Positions 1-8,734 are shown, numbered from the stretch's first letter. The stretch: 64,000 nucleotides of DNA from Couchioplanes azureus (GCF_014648355.1 NZ_BMQY01000006.1:179698-243697); one strand, 5' to 3'. Numbers and translations are program-made. Notes: generated by a model not told the origin, from the sequence alone.

Positions 1-2
1 TC

Positions 3-731
3 CGGGCGGGCACCGTCACGAACTGCTACGACGGCCACGAGCACGACAGCGGCCCCGGCGATGTGATGATCTCGCTGCCGCCTGACCGGGACTGGCAGGG
101 CATCGCCGCCAATCTCGATTCGGAAACCGTCTACCTGGATCCGGTCCTGCTCGCCCAGGTGGCCGACGGGCCGCCCCGGACCGGACCGGTCCTGCGGTTC
201 ACCGAAAACCGGCCGATCTCCGCAGCCGCCGCCCGCCGCTGGTCCGACACCTACGACTACGTGCTGACCACAGTCGACACCCTGCCGGCCGACACCGGAA
301 CCATGCTCACCGGCAGCCTGGCCCGGCTGCTCACCGCGACCGCCCTGACCGTCTTCCCGAACAACGCCCGCACCGACCCGACCAGCGCCGACCGGCACGA
401 CGCCCACCCCGCCACCGTGCGCCGCGCGGTCGCGTTCATCGACACCAACGCCTGCACCGACATCAGCATCGCCGACATCGCCGCCGCCTGCCACGTCACC
501 ATCCGCACCGTGCAGCTGGCCTTCCGCCGCCACCTGGACACCACCCCCGCGGCCTACCTACGCCGCGCCCGACTGGCCGGCGCCCACCACGACCTCCGCA
601 CCACCGACCCCCGCACCGCCACCGTCGCCGCGATCGCCGCACGCTGGGGCTTCCCCAACCACAGCCGCTTCACCGCCACCTACCGCGCCACCTACGGCGT
701 CCCGCCCTCACACACCCTGCGCCACGATTGA
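3..731 (+). CDS. AraC-family transcriptional regulator (5'-truncated by window edge)
   Basis: The frame is open from the first bases of the window, and residues before the internal ATG at 63 read as protein (a GDV-type turn followed by SLPPD), so the true start lies upstream. The C-terminal ~100 residues form a two-helix-turn-helix AraC domain: ISIADIAAACHVTIRTVQLAF is the first HTH, and WGFPNHSRFTATYRATYG followed by PP is the second HTH and the family signature. The N-terminal part is probably the ligand- or dimer-forming domain. The regulated genes are unknown because the upstream neighbour is outside the window. Confident as to family, not as to ligand. Confidence 0.85.
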   Translation, partial: RAGTVTNCYDGHEHDSGPGDVMISLPPDRDWQGIAANLDSETVYLDPVLLAQVADGPPRTGPVLRFTENRPISAAAARRWSDTYDYVLTTVDTLPADTGTMLTGSLARLLTATALTVFPNNARTDPTSADRHDAHPATVRRAVAFIDTNACTDISIADIAAACHVTIRTVQLAFRRHLDTTPAAYLRRARLAGAHHDLRTTDPRTATVAAIAARWGFPNHSRFTATYRATYGVPPSHTLRHD

Positions 732-1229
732 ATCGACCCTGCTACGGGGAGCCCGTAGCTTGTCAGACAACGCCAGCAGTTGATCTGGTCCTCTGCAGTA
801 CGTCCCCGCGGACGCTCGCGGCGAGCCGAGCTCGGTTGTCCACAGGCTTGACTTACCGGAGCTTCAGACCGCGAAGAGCGGATGGACTCGGACGAAACCG
901 TGGAGCCATCATGAGTCCGTCGCCAACGCGGCCACTCCCACACCGGACCGGCCACACCTACGGGTGGTGGGCTCGGGTGTGAAGCAGGCCACCGGCGCCG
1001 CATTCCGACGTGCCCGGTGGCCGCACCACCCGGCCGAGCTGCCCGGCGACCTGACCGGCCGCCGTGGAGGTGAAAAGCGCCGCTGCGCGGACGCGACCGC
1101 CGCGTTGATGCTGGCCGCGGCCCGGCACACCCGCAGACGCATCACGGCGTACCGCAATCCGGCCGTTCAGATCCAGGTCGCAACCGGCCCGGTTGGGTCC
1201 GGGACGGATGAGCTCAGCAATGACCGCCG
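732..1229. other. Intergenic region, no supported gene
   Basis: About 500 bases between the AraC gene and the EAL gene. Short ORFs occur on both strands, but none has a convincing ribosome binding site or recognisable protein. It presumably carries the promoter of the EAL gene; I could not pick a clear -35/-10 pair. Confidence 0.4.
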
Positions 1230-1274
1230 GTGACCGATAGGACCAGAGCACAGTGCCGACAGAAGGTTGAGGCG

Positions 1275-2471
1275 ATGCAGGCTATTCAGGCGCCGGCCAC
1301 CGCAGCCATCGCCGACGTGCTGCGGGACCGCATGGTCACCCCCTTGTTCCAGCCGATCGTCGACCTGTCCAGCAGGCTCGTGGTGGGGTTGGAGGCACTC
1401 GCCCGCGGACCGGCCGGCACCGAACTGGAGTTCCCGGACCGGCTGTTCGCCGCCGCTCGGGAGGCCGGACTGCTCGCCCAGCTAGACATGCTGTGCTTCG
1501 AACGGGCGCTGGAATGCACCGTCGCCGCCTGCGCACCGCCGCCGCTGCTGTTCATCAACGCCGAACCGGCCGTGCTGGACCAGCCGGTATCACCGCGCGT
1601 CATCGAGATGGTGGGCAACGGACTGCCGTTTCGCTACATCCTCGAGTACACCGAACGGGCGCTTCCCACCTCGCCGGGAGTTCTCGTGCATCTCGCCGGC
1701 ATCGTGCACCAGTTCGGCAACGGCATCGCCCTGGACGACGTCGGCGTCGACCCGATGTCGCTGGCGTTCCTCCCGGTGCTGGAGCCGGAGGTAATCAAGC
1801 TGGACATGAGCCTGCTGCGCGATCCGGACACCGAGCACACCCGGTCGGTGTGCACGGCGGTGGCCGCGGAGGCCCGGCGTACTGGGGCGGTGGTCCTGGC
1901 CGAGGGCGTGGAGACCGAGGACGACGTGGTCACGGCCCGCCGGCTGGGGGCGCGGTGGGGGCAGGGCTGGTTGTTCGGCCGGCCGGCGCCTATGGGGCAG
2001 GTGAAGCACCGGTTCGACCCGGCTGCGGCGACCCAGGTGCCGCCGCCACGCCCAGGTTTCCACCGGGCTTGTGGCACCCCGTTCCAGGTGGCGGCGGGTC
2101 ACGGGCCGGTCGTCAGCAGGTCCGCGGCCCAGATGACGGCAGCCGTGGCCCGACTGCAGAACCTGATCGCCGCCAACTCCCACGCAGTAATCGTGCTGTC
2201 AGCCGCTGAGACGGATTTCCCGGCGCTCAAGGGATTGCTGGCCGGTGAAACCGCCCAGACCCGCTCGGTGATCGTGCTCGACGATCCGGTGCCGGGCGAG
2301 TCAGCCGTCGCCGTCATCGATCCCGCGTACGGCAGCGCCGCCCTCTGTGTTGAGTCCGGCTCGGGACGCCTGGTGTTCCTCGACCACCTGCCCGCCGTCG
2401 CCGACGTGGCCCGGGTCCTCCTCAACCGCCTTGGCCCCGGCCGCCTCGCCGACGGCATCGACCGGCCCTGA
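1275..2471 (+). CDS. EAL-domain protein, probable c-di-GMP phosphodiesterase
   Basis: The N-terminal ~250 residues carry the EAL signature set: EALAR, INAEP, EYTERA, ALDDVGVDP, IKLDMSLL, VLAEGVETE and GQGWLFGRP. These supply the metal- and c-di-GMP-binding acids, so hydrolysis of c-di-GMP to pGpG is likely. The DDFG loop is DDVG, a conservative change. No GGDEF, PAS or membrane segment is visible. The last ~120 residues form a separate alpha/beta domain of the type found in stand-alone EAL proteins of actinomycetes; I cannot name it. The ATG at 1275 has an AAGGTTGAGG ribosome site; a GTG at 1230 is an alternative that would add 15 residues. Confidence 0.85.
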   Translation: MQAIQAPATAAIADVLRDRMVTPLFQPIVDLSSRLVVGLEALARGPAGTELEFPDRLFAAAREAGLLAQLDMLCFERALECTVAACAPPPLLFINAEPAVLDQPVSPRVIEMVGNGLPFRYILEYTERALPTSPGVLVHLAGIVHQFGNGIALDDVGVDPMSLAFLPVLEPEVIKLDMSLLRDPDTEHTRSVCTAVAAEARRTGAVVLAEGVETEDDVVTARRLGARWGQGWLFGRPAPMGQVKHRFDPAAATQVPPPRPGFHRACGTPFQVAAGHGPVVSRSAAQMTAAVARLQNLIAANSHAVIVLSAAETDFPALKGLLAGETAQTRSVIVLDDPVPGESAVAVIDPAYGSAALCVESGSGRLVFLDHLPAVADVARVLLNRLGPGRLADGIDRP

Positions 2472-2589
2472 CGCTAGGTCCGCAGGTCGCGTTGCGGCTG
2501 CTGACCGACCGCCGTGATCGGCTCGGGCGCGCCCGCACCGGCCTCGTGTCCGCCAGGTCACCTGGCTAAGCATTGGTTCGCATCGACGA

Positions 2590-2722
2590 ACCGCGGAAAC
2601 TCCCCTCTCCACCTGCGGGAGGATGTCGGCGTCGGTCTCCCGCTGCCAGCCAGTCGCCCCGGTAATGCTTGCGAACTCCGGCGATCCACGCCTCGCGGAA
2701 CGTCCGTGCCGACTCCGCATTC
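2590..2722 (-). pseudogene. Remnant of a small actinobacterial regulator-partner protein
   Basis: Read on the minus strand, one frame gives ARTFREAWIAGVRKHYRG and a second frame, just downstream, gives GWQRETDADILPQVER. Both look like pieces of one small actinobacterial protein family that often follows XRE/TPR regulators (recalled from memory, not searched). They are in different frames and the middle is missing, so the gene is broken. It lies directly downstream of the regulator remnant at 2737-3228, which fits the usual pairing. Confidence 0.45.
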
Positions 2723-2736
2723 ACAGTTCGTCTCCT

Positions 2737-3228
2737 TCAGTTCGTGGCCGCTGCGCCGGCCAGGGCTTCGATCTCGGCATCGAGGTACCGGACGTGGCTG
2801 TCGCTGACGAGCGGTCCGAGGTGGCGCCGAAGCCCCTGCAGCTTGCTGCCGACCACTCCTGACCCGCTGTGACGTGCGATGTCCAATGCCGCGTCGCCAT
2901 ACATGACGATCTTGTGTACGTCGCACCGCTGGACGCCGACCATGGCGAGGTCAGTCAACGCGGCGCCGTGCCGTCGCGGCGAGGGCCTCTGTGAGAGGGC
3001 GGTCCGCAGGACGGGCTCGGCCTTCTCCGGCCGCTTCAGCTCGACGTAGCAAGTACCACGCTCCTCGGCCAGCCGCGAACCGTCGGACCGGAGCCATCCC
3101 CCGTTGGTGAACGGGTCCGGCGAGCCGGTGGACCTCGTCGGCCGCGTCGAGGGCGTCCTGCGAAACGAGCCCGACAGGCGCCCGAGCCCAGCGAGAGGCC
3201 GACCGCGCGGCCGCCGACCTTTCGGCAT
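2737..3228 (-). pseudogene. C-terminal remnant of an XRE/TPR transcriptional regulator
   Basis: The last ~110 residues look like the TPR tail of actinobacterial XRE regulators: a helix pair with ERGTCYVELKRPEKAEPVL, then LTDLAMVGVQR, then ALDIARHSGSGVVGSKLQGL and a terminal HVRYLDAEI. The N-terminal HTH and first TPRs are absent, and the sequence upstream of about 3110 reads as a low-quality Arg/Pro/Ser frame while neighbouring frames hold better-looking fragments. This suggests deletion plus frameshifts. Probably non-functional. Confidence 0.5.
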
Positions 3229-3351
3229 TGGAAGGTGCTAGCGGGTCGCCGGCGCGGATGCCGGGCTGCGTCCTCGGGATCGCTTGGGGTGACCATTGCC
3301 GATCGGGCAGCTACGCTTTTTCCACCAGCGGTCTCGACCGTAGGGGGGCTC

Positions 3352-4239
3352 ATGGTTGCCAGCTCCGACGGAGTGCTGCACCGGCGACGGCTCATCCAGC
3401 AGCTGCGCCGGGCCCGGGTGGTTCGCGGCCTGACTCAGGTCGAGGTGGCCCAGGAGCTGGACTGGTCGGAGTCGAAGGTGCTGCGCATCGAGCAAGGCCA
3501 GAGCTCGGTGTCGAAGACGGACCTGATGGCGATGCTGCAGCTCTACGGCGTCACCGACAGGCAACTGGTGGACGAGTTTGTGGAGACTGCGCGTCGCAGC
3601 AGGCAGCCTTCCTGGACCCGTGAGTACGCCGACGTGGCTACGAAACCGTTCCTGAAGTACCTCGATTTCGAGCAGCTCAGCTCACAGCTCCGTAGCTTCG
3701 AGCTCACCTACGTCCCTGGTCTTCTCCAGACCGAGGAGTACGCCCGGGCCGCCATCGCGCTGCACTCGGCGTCCGTCACGACAGATACGGAGATTGCCCG
3801 TCGGGTGGAGATGCGGATGAGCCGGCAGCATTTCACCCAGGCCCACGAGCAGATGCACTTCATCATCGACGAGGGGGCACTGCGCCGGCGAGTCGGCGTT
3901 CGCTCCAGGGGCCCGCGGGTGATGCACGACCAGCTCCACAAGATCCTTGCCGTGACGCAGCGACCCGCGGTCACCGTGCAGGTGCTGCCGTTGGCGGCGG
4001 GCGAGCATCCCGGCATGAGGCTGGGCTCGTTCGTCTACCTGCGCTTCGCCGATCCGGCCGACCGGGACCTGGTGTTCCGGGAAAGCGCCACCGGCCACAC
4101 CACAGAGCACGTGCCCGTCGAGGAGGCGTGGCCGTACGACAAGGCGTTCGTGCAGTTGCAGGAGTTGGCGCTCGACCCGGACGCGTCACGGGCGGCGATC
4201 CATGCCATCCTGCGCGACCTGCACGAGCACGATCCATAG
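3352..4239 (+). CDS. XRE-family regulator with DUF5753 (Scr1-type)
   Basis: The N-terminal helix-turn-helix (RRARVVRGLTQVEVAQEL, then SESKVLRIEQG) is followed by the DUF5753 domain with its hallmark YVPGLLQTEEYARA and the late QVLPLAAGEHPGMR. The 295-residue length is typical. The start at 3352 is preceded by TAGGGGGG; the longer frame from 3235 is low-quality sequence. Such proteins are usually followed by a DUF397 gene; none is seen here, and a perfect 15-bp hairpin follows the stop at once. Target genes are unknown. Confidence 0.88.
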   Translation: MVASSDGVLHRRRLIQQLRRARVVRGLTQVEVAQELDWSESKVLRIEQGQSSVSKTDLMAMLQLYGVTDRQLVDEFVETARRSRQPSWTREYADVATKPFLKYLDFEQLSSQLRSFELTYVPGLLQTEEYARAAIALHSASVTTDTEIARRVEMRMSRQHFTQAHEQMHFIIDEGALRRRVGVRSRGPRVMHDQLHKILAVTQRPAVTVQVLPLAAGEHPGMRLGSFVYLRFADPADRDLVFRESATGHTTEHVPVEEAWPYDKAFVQLQELALDPDASRAAIHAILRDLHEHDP

Positions 4240-4253
4240 CCGGCACAACGGAG

Positions 4254-4296
4254 ACGGGGCCGTGGATGGGATCGTCATCCGCATCCACGGCCCCGT
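4254..4296. terminator. Bidirectional hairpin terminator
   Basis: A perfect 15-bp stem (4254-4268 with 4282-4296) around a 13-nt loop separates two convergent genes. GC-rich and without a clean U-tract, as is common in actinomycetes. Confidence 0.75.
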
Positions 4297-4307
4297 TCTG
4301 TCGTGCG

Positions 4308-4526
4308 CTACACCTCGCGCAGGCGGCGGCCCGACCGAATCCCTGCGGTGCCGAGGGCACCGCGCAGGGCCCCGACGGCGGCCACCAGGGCGACGACCTC
4401 GGCCGGCGACCAACCGCACCACCGGGCGGCCGGCACCAGTACAGCCACGACGATCACCACCCACACCCCGTCGTACCGAACGCGACGCACCGCCGCCCGC
4501 CGTCCGTTCCGTTGCCGCTGACCCAT
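4308..4526 (-). CDS. Small membrane protein, function unknown
   Basis: A 72-residue protein with a basic N-terminus (GQRQRNGRRAAVRR) and two hydrophobic segments (VWVVIVVAVLVPAA and VVALVAAVGALRGALG). The ATG at 4526 has a strong GAGGAGG site 8 bases upstream, which is the main reason for calling it. It converges on the DUF5753 regulator across the hairpin at 4254-4296. I do not recognise the family; similar short proteins occur in accessory regions of actinomycetes. Confidence 0.5.
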   Translation of the reverse strand: MGQRQRNGRRAAVRRVRYDGVWVVIVVAVLVPAARWCGWSPAEVVALVAAVGALRGALGTAGIRSGRRLREV

Positions 4527-4957
4527 GACCGCGTCCTCCTCGACTCGTTCGCCGGTGCGCCCGGCGAGCTTCGGGAACTTCTCGGTCCAGCCTGCGATCG
4601 ACGTGCGGCCCGTTGCGGATATGCACGCTAGCCGGCTGGTTGCCGGCCGCGAATCTGCCGGATAGCAAATCGACAGCCGGCACCGCCCGAGCGACGTCGA
4701 ATCACCACTCCCCGAGCAGGCGCGGGGCGAGCTAGGCGCCGCCCCACCATTCGTGGCGTCCGCTGCCGCCTCGCTCTCGCGGACCGAGTGAACAACTCCG
4801 CGATAGACGAGCTACCACCAACCCGGACCCAGCGATCATGGGCGGGATGGGGCCCGCAGACGGCGGCCGATGCCCGGCTGGGGACATGCCGAACCTGACC
4901 GCCCGCAGGCATTACCGGGGGGGTTTTCGGGGGCGATTCAAAACCGCATCGATAAAC
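4527..4957. other. Intergenic region left of the AICE, no supported gene
   Basis: No ORF here has both a ribosome site and protein-like composition. It was presumably the chromosomal DNA downstream of the tRNA-Thr gene before the element inserted. A G-run (ACCGGGGGGGTTTTCGGGGG near 4915-4933) stands out but has no assigned role. Confidence 0.4.
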
Positions 4958-4997
4958 GTGAGGCCCTGACCGGCATTTCTGCTGGTCAGGGCCTCAC
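4958..4997. terminator. Hairpin beside attL, probable original tRNA-Thr terminator
   Basis: A perfect 14-bp stem (4958-4971 with 4984-4997) and a 12-nt loop lie 4 bases left of the 43-bp repeat. On the minus strand it is followed by GTTTATCG. If the element were excised, this hairpin would lie immediately 3' of the tRNA-Thr gene, so it is best read as that gene's own terminator. Confidence 0.65.
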
Positions 4998-5001
4998 CCT
5001 G

Positions 5002-5044
5002 GAGCCGCCTGACGGAATCGAACCGTCGACCTACGCATTACGAG
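5002..5044. repeat. attL direct repeat (43 bp)
   Basis: Perfect copy of 17826-17868. It matches the tRNA-Thr gene from the anticodon loop to the 3' end, but lacks the 5' half of the tRNA, so this copy is not a functional tRNA gene. Confidence 0.93.
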
Positions 5045-5189
5045 ATCAAGTCGGCCACCTGTGCGCACCTGGCATCATGGCCTCTGGCCTGCCGGAATGA
5101 CTCTCGGCAACTCTCAACGTCGGCCGTCAGCGATCGGCCTCTTGAGGACTGGATGAGGACTGGCGAAGTTGAGCGCCTCGGCGGGCCGC

Positions 5190-5812
5190 CTAGAACAGAG
5201 ACTCTTGGACGACGCCTTCGGGCATCTGCCCGCGCTTGGACTTCGTGGTTCTGGGTCTGCCTCGGTCGGCCGGTGCGCTTCGTACGATGTTGTCGGCGTG
5301 GATGCGGTGTTCGTCCTGGTCGACCTTCACGGTGATGTAGAGGCTGTCGCGCTCGACCCGGACGACGCTCGCAGAGGTTGTTGCCAGCAGATCGCGGGAG
5401 AGGCGAGCGTCTTGGGCGTGAGCCACACGGTGTCGCCGGGTACGAGATCTCCCCGCGCTCTGCGGTACGGGAACGGCGGGGCCGGCGTTGGCCGGGGTGT
5501 GGCGCACTCGGTGCAGGCGCATCTCCAGCGGCACGGCGTCCCGGTTGTCCATACGGGCTGGTACGCCCATCCTCTGCGTCCGACGACGTGGGTGTGCGCG
5601 TCCGCGGGCGGGCGGCCGGCGACCCCGACTCGGGTCGGGCACTTGCCGTGGTTGCCCATGCCGCAGTGACCGCACCGGCCGTACTGGCACGAGCACAAGC
5701 GGACGAGGTCGATTCCGCCGCAGCTCTTGAGGTAGGTCCGGGTGAGCACGTGCTCAGCGATCCACTGCGCGGTGTGGTCGTCCGGAGTCCGGCTGGCCGT
5801 GCTCGGGGTCAT
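5190..5812 (-). pseudogene. DUF6248-like AICE protein, interrupted by a -1 frameshift
   Basis: From the ATG at 5812 the frame encodes a Cys-rich protein (LCSCQYGRCGHCGMGNHGKC, then CRWRCACTEC) resembling the DUF6248 family of actinomycete mobile elements, and continues through DLVPGDTVWLTPKTLA. After about 5390 that frame turns to Ser/Ala noise, while the -1 frame supplies a protein-like tail (VVRVERDSLYITVKVDQDEH to the stop at 5190). The two halves join naturally only with a one-base backward shift. Either a single-base deletion (mutation or sequencing error) or ribosomal frameshifting. Its start overlaps the upstream gene by 4 bp. The family assignment is from memory. Confidence 0.55.
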
Positions 5813-6066
5813 GCGCGGTCACCGGCCTGGGTGGTGGTCTGGTGTGTCGCTACCGCTTGAGCGGCTTGGGCCTTGGCGGTGGCGAGTTGGGCGTAGGCGG
5901 CGCCCACCGCGGTGTAGCGGTCTCGCTGGTGTTCGCTGACCGGCTCCTGCGGGTCGCTGTCGATCGCGGCGTCGAGCCAGATGGCGGCCAGGGCAGCGAA
6001 GCGCTCGTGTTCCTCCATCAGCACGATGAAGGTCTCGGTGTGCGTGGTGTTGATCTGGTCTGCCAC
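5809..6066 (-). CDS. Small AICE protein, function unknown
   Basis: An 85-residue, mostly helical acidic protein (TETFIVLMEEHERFAALAAI, then an Ala/Gln-rich helix). The next gene starts within its stop (ATGA, 5809-5812), so the two form a coupled pair. Found at the accessory end of the element; no known domain recognised. Gln/Ala-rich heptads suggest a coiled coil. Confidence 0.65.
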   Translation of the reverse strand: MADQINTTHTETFIVLMEEHERFAALAAIWLDAAIDSDPQEPVSEHQRDRYTAVGAAYAQLATAKAQAAQAVATHQTTTQAGDRA

Positions 6067-6503
6067 GACGGCCTCATGGACGGGCGCGGAATGCGGGATT
6101 TGAAGAAGGTCAAACCCGTTCTTCCGGCGGCCCTCTCAAGAGCCCTGCACCAGCACCGTCGCCAGGGGTCAAGGGGGGCCGTAGGCCATCGCGCAGCGAC
6201 GCGAAGCGCCCTTGACGCCTGGTGGCGGTGCTGGACACTTATGGCGAGAGGGGCAAAGGACTCCCGGTTTTCGGTGTCGAAGACACCGGGCATTCAGGAC
6301 CCTCCGGCGCCCGGTTCACCTGCACACGCAGGATGCAATGCCAGCAGCCGAGTCGGAGTCCGTGTCGGCTCAGGACGGCGGACAGCCGGGTGGGGCCCCT
6401 CTGGGGTGCCCGGCTGAGCCGCCGGCCCTGCGGCCCGCTTGCGGGCCGCCTTGATCTCATAGAGGCGAATTCGGCAGTACTGCTACCTCGAAGAGGCGCG
6501 CGC
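6067..6503. other. Non-coding region with several strong hairpins
   Basis: About 440 bases without a credible gene. It contains an interrupted palindrome around GTCAAGGG (about 6168) and CCCTTGAC (about 6209), a 7-bp stem with a GAA loop (6272-6288), an 8-bp stem at 6383-6390/6409-6416, and a 9-bp stem with a TT loop (6430-6449). The dense structure could be a terminator cluster, a structured RNA, or a single-strand or transfer origin; none can be shown from sequence alone. Confidence 0.45.
6383..6449. terminator. Tandem hairpins at the 3' side of the 6504-7196 gene
   Basis: Two perfect stems in a row: CAGCCGGG/CCCGGCTG (6383-6390 with 6409-6416) and GCGGCCCGC/GCGGGCCGC (6430-6438 with 6441-6449, loop TT). 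They lie 55 bases downstream of the minus-strand gene ending at 6504, so they most simply act as its terminator. Confidence 0.55.
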
Positions 6504-7196
6504 TTAGTGCGACAGCAGTCGGATCGCGGAGGACAGATCCTTCGCCAACGCACCGTTCACCCCGGTCGTCCACGCCGCCCGGTAGAACTCCCACCAGTCT
6601 CTGAGAGAGGTGACGATCACTCCGTTGACGTTGGGTCGCTCCTGCTTCCAGCCATCAGCGGTGTTCATCTTCACGGATAAGTCGACATCGCTGTTTATGA
6701 TCGCACTGACCATCCCAATCCACAGGAAGTGTGGTGCCGTGTCGGCCTGCGGATTCTCGCCCAGCGAGTCGAGGAAGTAGAAGCGGCCTCTGTCGGCGAA
6801 TCGCTCTAACGCTTCCAGGGCGGCGACAAGCACCCGATCGTTCTGAACCTGGGTAGCTCGCTCCTGCATGTGGCCCGGCACCGTTCCACGACTCAAGTCG
6901 AGCATGGCTCGGGCTTCAACGTCGGCGGTCGCTACGCGGTGACCGATCTGCACCATCCGCCTCCGGGAGGGCCACGGCTCTCCGCGGTTGAGGTGAGCGA
7001 GTCCGATCGTCAGCTTGAGCAGCTTCTCCGCGCCTAACGCCAGCAGAGACATCGCCGCGGCGGCGTCGTTGTAGTCGGCGCGGATGTCGCGCGTGATCCG
7101 CAGCCCGTGCGTGAACAGCGAGGCCGCGTCGTTTGCCTCGTTGCCTAGCAGAATGTTCCAGTGTGAAGATCCCGGCCTCACGACTCTCTGATGCAC
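6504..7196 (-). CDS. Unknown AICE cargo protein, possibly HEPN-like
   Basis: A 230-residue mostly helical protein of lower GC than its neighbours. The stretch LLALGAEKLLKLTIGLAHL followed by RRRMVQIGHRV resembles the helix, Lys and R..xH arrangement of HEPN domains, many of which are RNases in toxin or defence systems. This is pattern similarity only. A second helical half ends with DWWEFYRAAW. It is divergent from the RES-domain gene, with a 212-bp shared upstream region, suggesting a functional pair. The start at 7196 is a GTG with a weak ribosome site, so the N-terminus is uncertain. Confidence 0.6.
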   Translation of the reverse strand: MHQRVVRPGSSHWNILLGNEANDAASLFTHGLRITRDIRADYNDAAAAMSLLALGAEKLLKLTIGLAHLNRGEPWPSRRRMVQIGHRVATADVEARAMLDLSRGTVPGHMQERATQVQNDRVLVAALEALERFADRGRFYFLDSLGENPQADTAPHFLWIGMVSAIINSDVDLSVKMNTADGWKQERPNVNGVIVTSLRDWWEFYRAAWTTGVNGALAKDLSSAIRLLSH

Positions 7197-7408
7197 CGTT
7201 CAACCCTATGGCTGACGTCTAGCGGCTTTCCCGTTCTGCCTGCGCGACTACAAGATCGGCCGCCAACGGCCAGCCTCGTCGCAGCGCGGAGCGGGGTACA
7301 CGTCATCGTGACGCGCGTCGGGCGTCATCGCTCGCGTCGCGGCAGAAGAGGACGCTCGAACGGGCATCCTCGCAGTGATCTTCCGTGGAAGAGCCTAGAG
7401 TCTGAGCT

Positions 7409-8626
7409 GTGGGTGTGGCTAAGGCGAAGATGATGGAAGAGGAAGAGCAGGGCTGGTCGTACACGGACAAGTTTGTTTGTACCGCCTGTGTGGACGACTA
7501 TGCCCTGGAGGGCGCTATCCGGGCTGACGAGACGGCCGGAGATGTGTGCGACTTCTGCGACCGGAGCCCCGCAGCGCCTCTCGATTCTATGCTTGAAACA
7601 TTCGTGGATGGCCTCCGCAACGAATACGAGGATGCCGCGGAGGGCGTGTCCTACGACAGCAGCGAAGACGGCTGGCAGTGGTGGGGGCCCATATGGAATA
7701 CGTACGACCTCGTCTCCGACCATAGCGATGTCTTGATCGGTGACGGTTTGGTTGAGGCGGTCCAGACGGCCATGCATGACCGGACATGGGTCGAAAAGGA
7801 CTTCGCGTGGCGCCGCCGAGACCAGGTTCTCAACGAGAGTTGGGACCAGTTCTGCAACGCCGTGAAGTACCGGACGCGGTACGTAATCTGGTTACAGGAC
7901 GACCCGGACGAATTGGAGGCCGACCATACCGGAGAGGTGCCACCCGCTCGGATCCTCGATGAGATCGGTCGCCTTATCGAACGCCTGAATCTGATCCAGC
8001 CGTTGCCTGCTGGTTCCCGGTTGTGGCGGGCGCAGACGCACTCCGACCCGACGATCGACCATACTGCGGCGCGGCTCGGCACGTCGCCCGTTAAGTATGC
8101 CAAGCAGGCGAACCGAATGAATCCTGCTGGAATCCCGATGTTCTACGGCGCCGCCGACTCTAAGACTGCCATCCGGGAAGTCGCGTTCCGCACTGACGAC
8201 TCGCACGTCACGTTAGGGTTATTCGAAACGTCGATAGACTCGGTTGTAGTCGACTTCACATGCCTGCGGCCGGTCCCCAGCATGTTTGACCCGGAGTGGG
8301 GTGGGTTTCGTCGACAACTGCTATTCCTGCACCGGTTCGTCAACCAGCTCAGCGACCGTGTCCGTCCAGAGTATGAGCAGATCGACTACGTTCCGACACA
8401 GATCCTTACCGAGTACCTCCTGCGGGTCTACGAGAAGGGTCGTCTCGTTCACGGGCTGCTGTATACGTCTTCGATCACGGGCGGCACGTCGGCCGTGCTC
8501 GACGTGCCCAACGACCGGTGCGTTGAGCAGGCAGCCGATTGGCGAGCCAATGACGCACTCCGCTTGGGTATTGATCCAAGCAGCATTAAGAGTCGTAAGT
8601 TAACTGCCGATGACAAGACGGTATGA
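7409..8626 (+). CDS. HEPN/RES N-terminal and RES-domain protein (toxin-like)
   Basis: The N-terminus has a zinc-ribbon-like CxxC pair (C24/C27 and C47/C50) as in the HEPN/RES N-terminal family, followed by a helical region with DGWQWWGP. The C-terminal ~200 residues form a RES domain: LWRAQ, then RMNPAGIPMFYGA with a downstream Glu (REVAF), and a late YTSSITGGTSAVLDVPND. RES domains of known toxins degrade NAD+ and are paired with an Xre antitoxin; none is adjacent here. The gene is of lower GC than the element core and divergent from a possible HEPN-like gene. GTG 7409 is used; an ATG at 7430 after AAGGCGAAG is equally possible. Confidence 0.8.
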   Translation: MGVAKAKMMEEEEQGWSYTDKFVCTACVDDYALEGAIRADETAGDVCDFCDRSPAAPLDSMLETFVDGLRNEYEDAAEGVSYDSSEDGWQWWGPIWNTYDLVSDHSDVLIGDGLVEAVQTAMHDRTWVEKDFAWRRRDQVLNESWDQFCNAVKYRTRYVIWLQDDPDELEADHTGEVPPARILDEIGRLIERLNLIQPLPAGSRLWRAQTHSDPTIDHTAARLGTSPVKYAKQANRMNPAGIPMFYGAADSKTAIREVAFRTDDSHVTLGLFETSIDSVVVDFTCLRPVPSMFDPEWGGFRRQLLFLHRFVNQLSDRVRPEYEQIDYVPTQILTEYLLRVYEKGRLVHGLLYTSSITGGTSAVLDVPNDRCVEQAADWRANDALRLGIDPSSIKSRKLTADDKTV

Positions 8627-8734
8627 CCCACGCCTGGACTGGCTGGAGTATGGGCGCAAGGGTACGGACGGCGCAGCGGGGAATCTCCAATTCACCCTGA
8701 GTCCGTCGCGGCCTGACGCACTCAACTCGGCAGA

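Noticed and set aside
4628..4912. 94-aa minus-strand ORF
   Set aside because: Arg/Pro/Ser-rich, no ribosome site, no domain.
4870..5100. Plus-strand ORF of 76 aa spanning the attL repeat
   Set aside because: It reads through the tRNA fragment and the hairpin; the peptide has the usual translated-tRNA sequence (PPDGIEPSTY) and no ribosome site.
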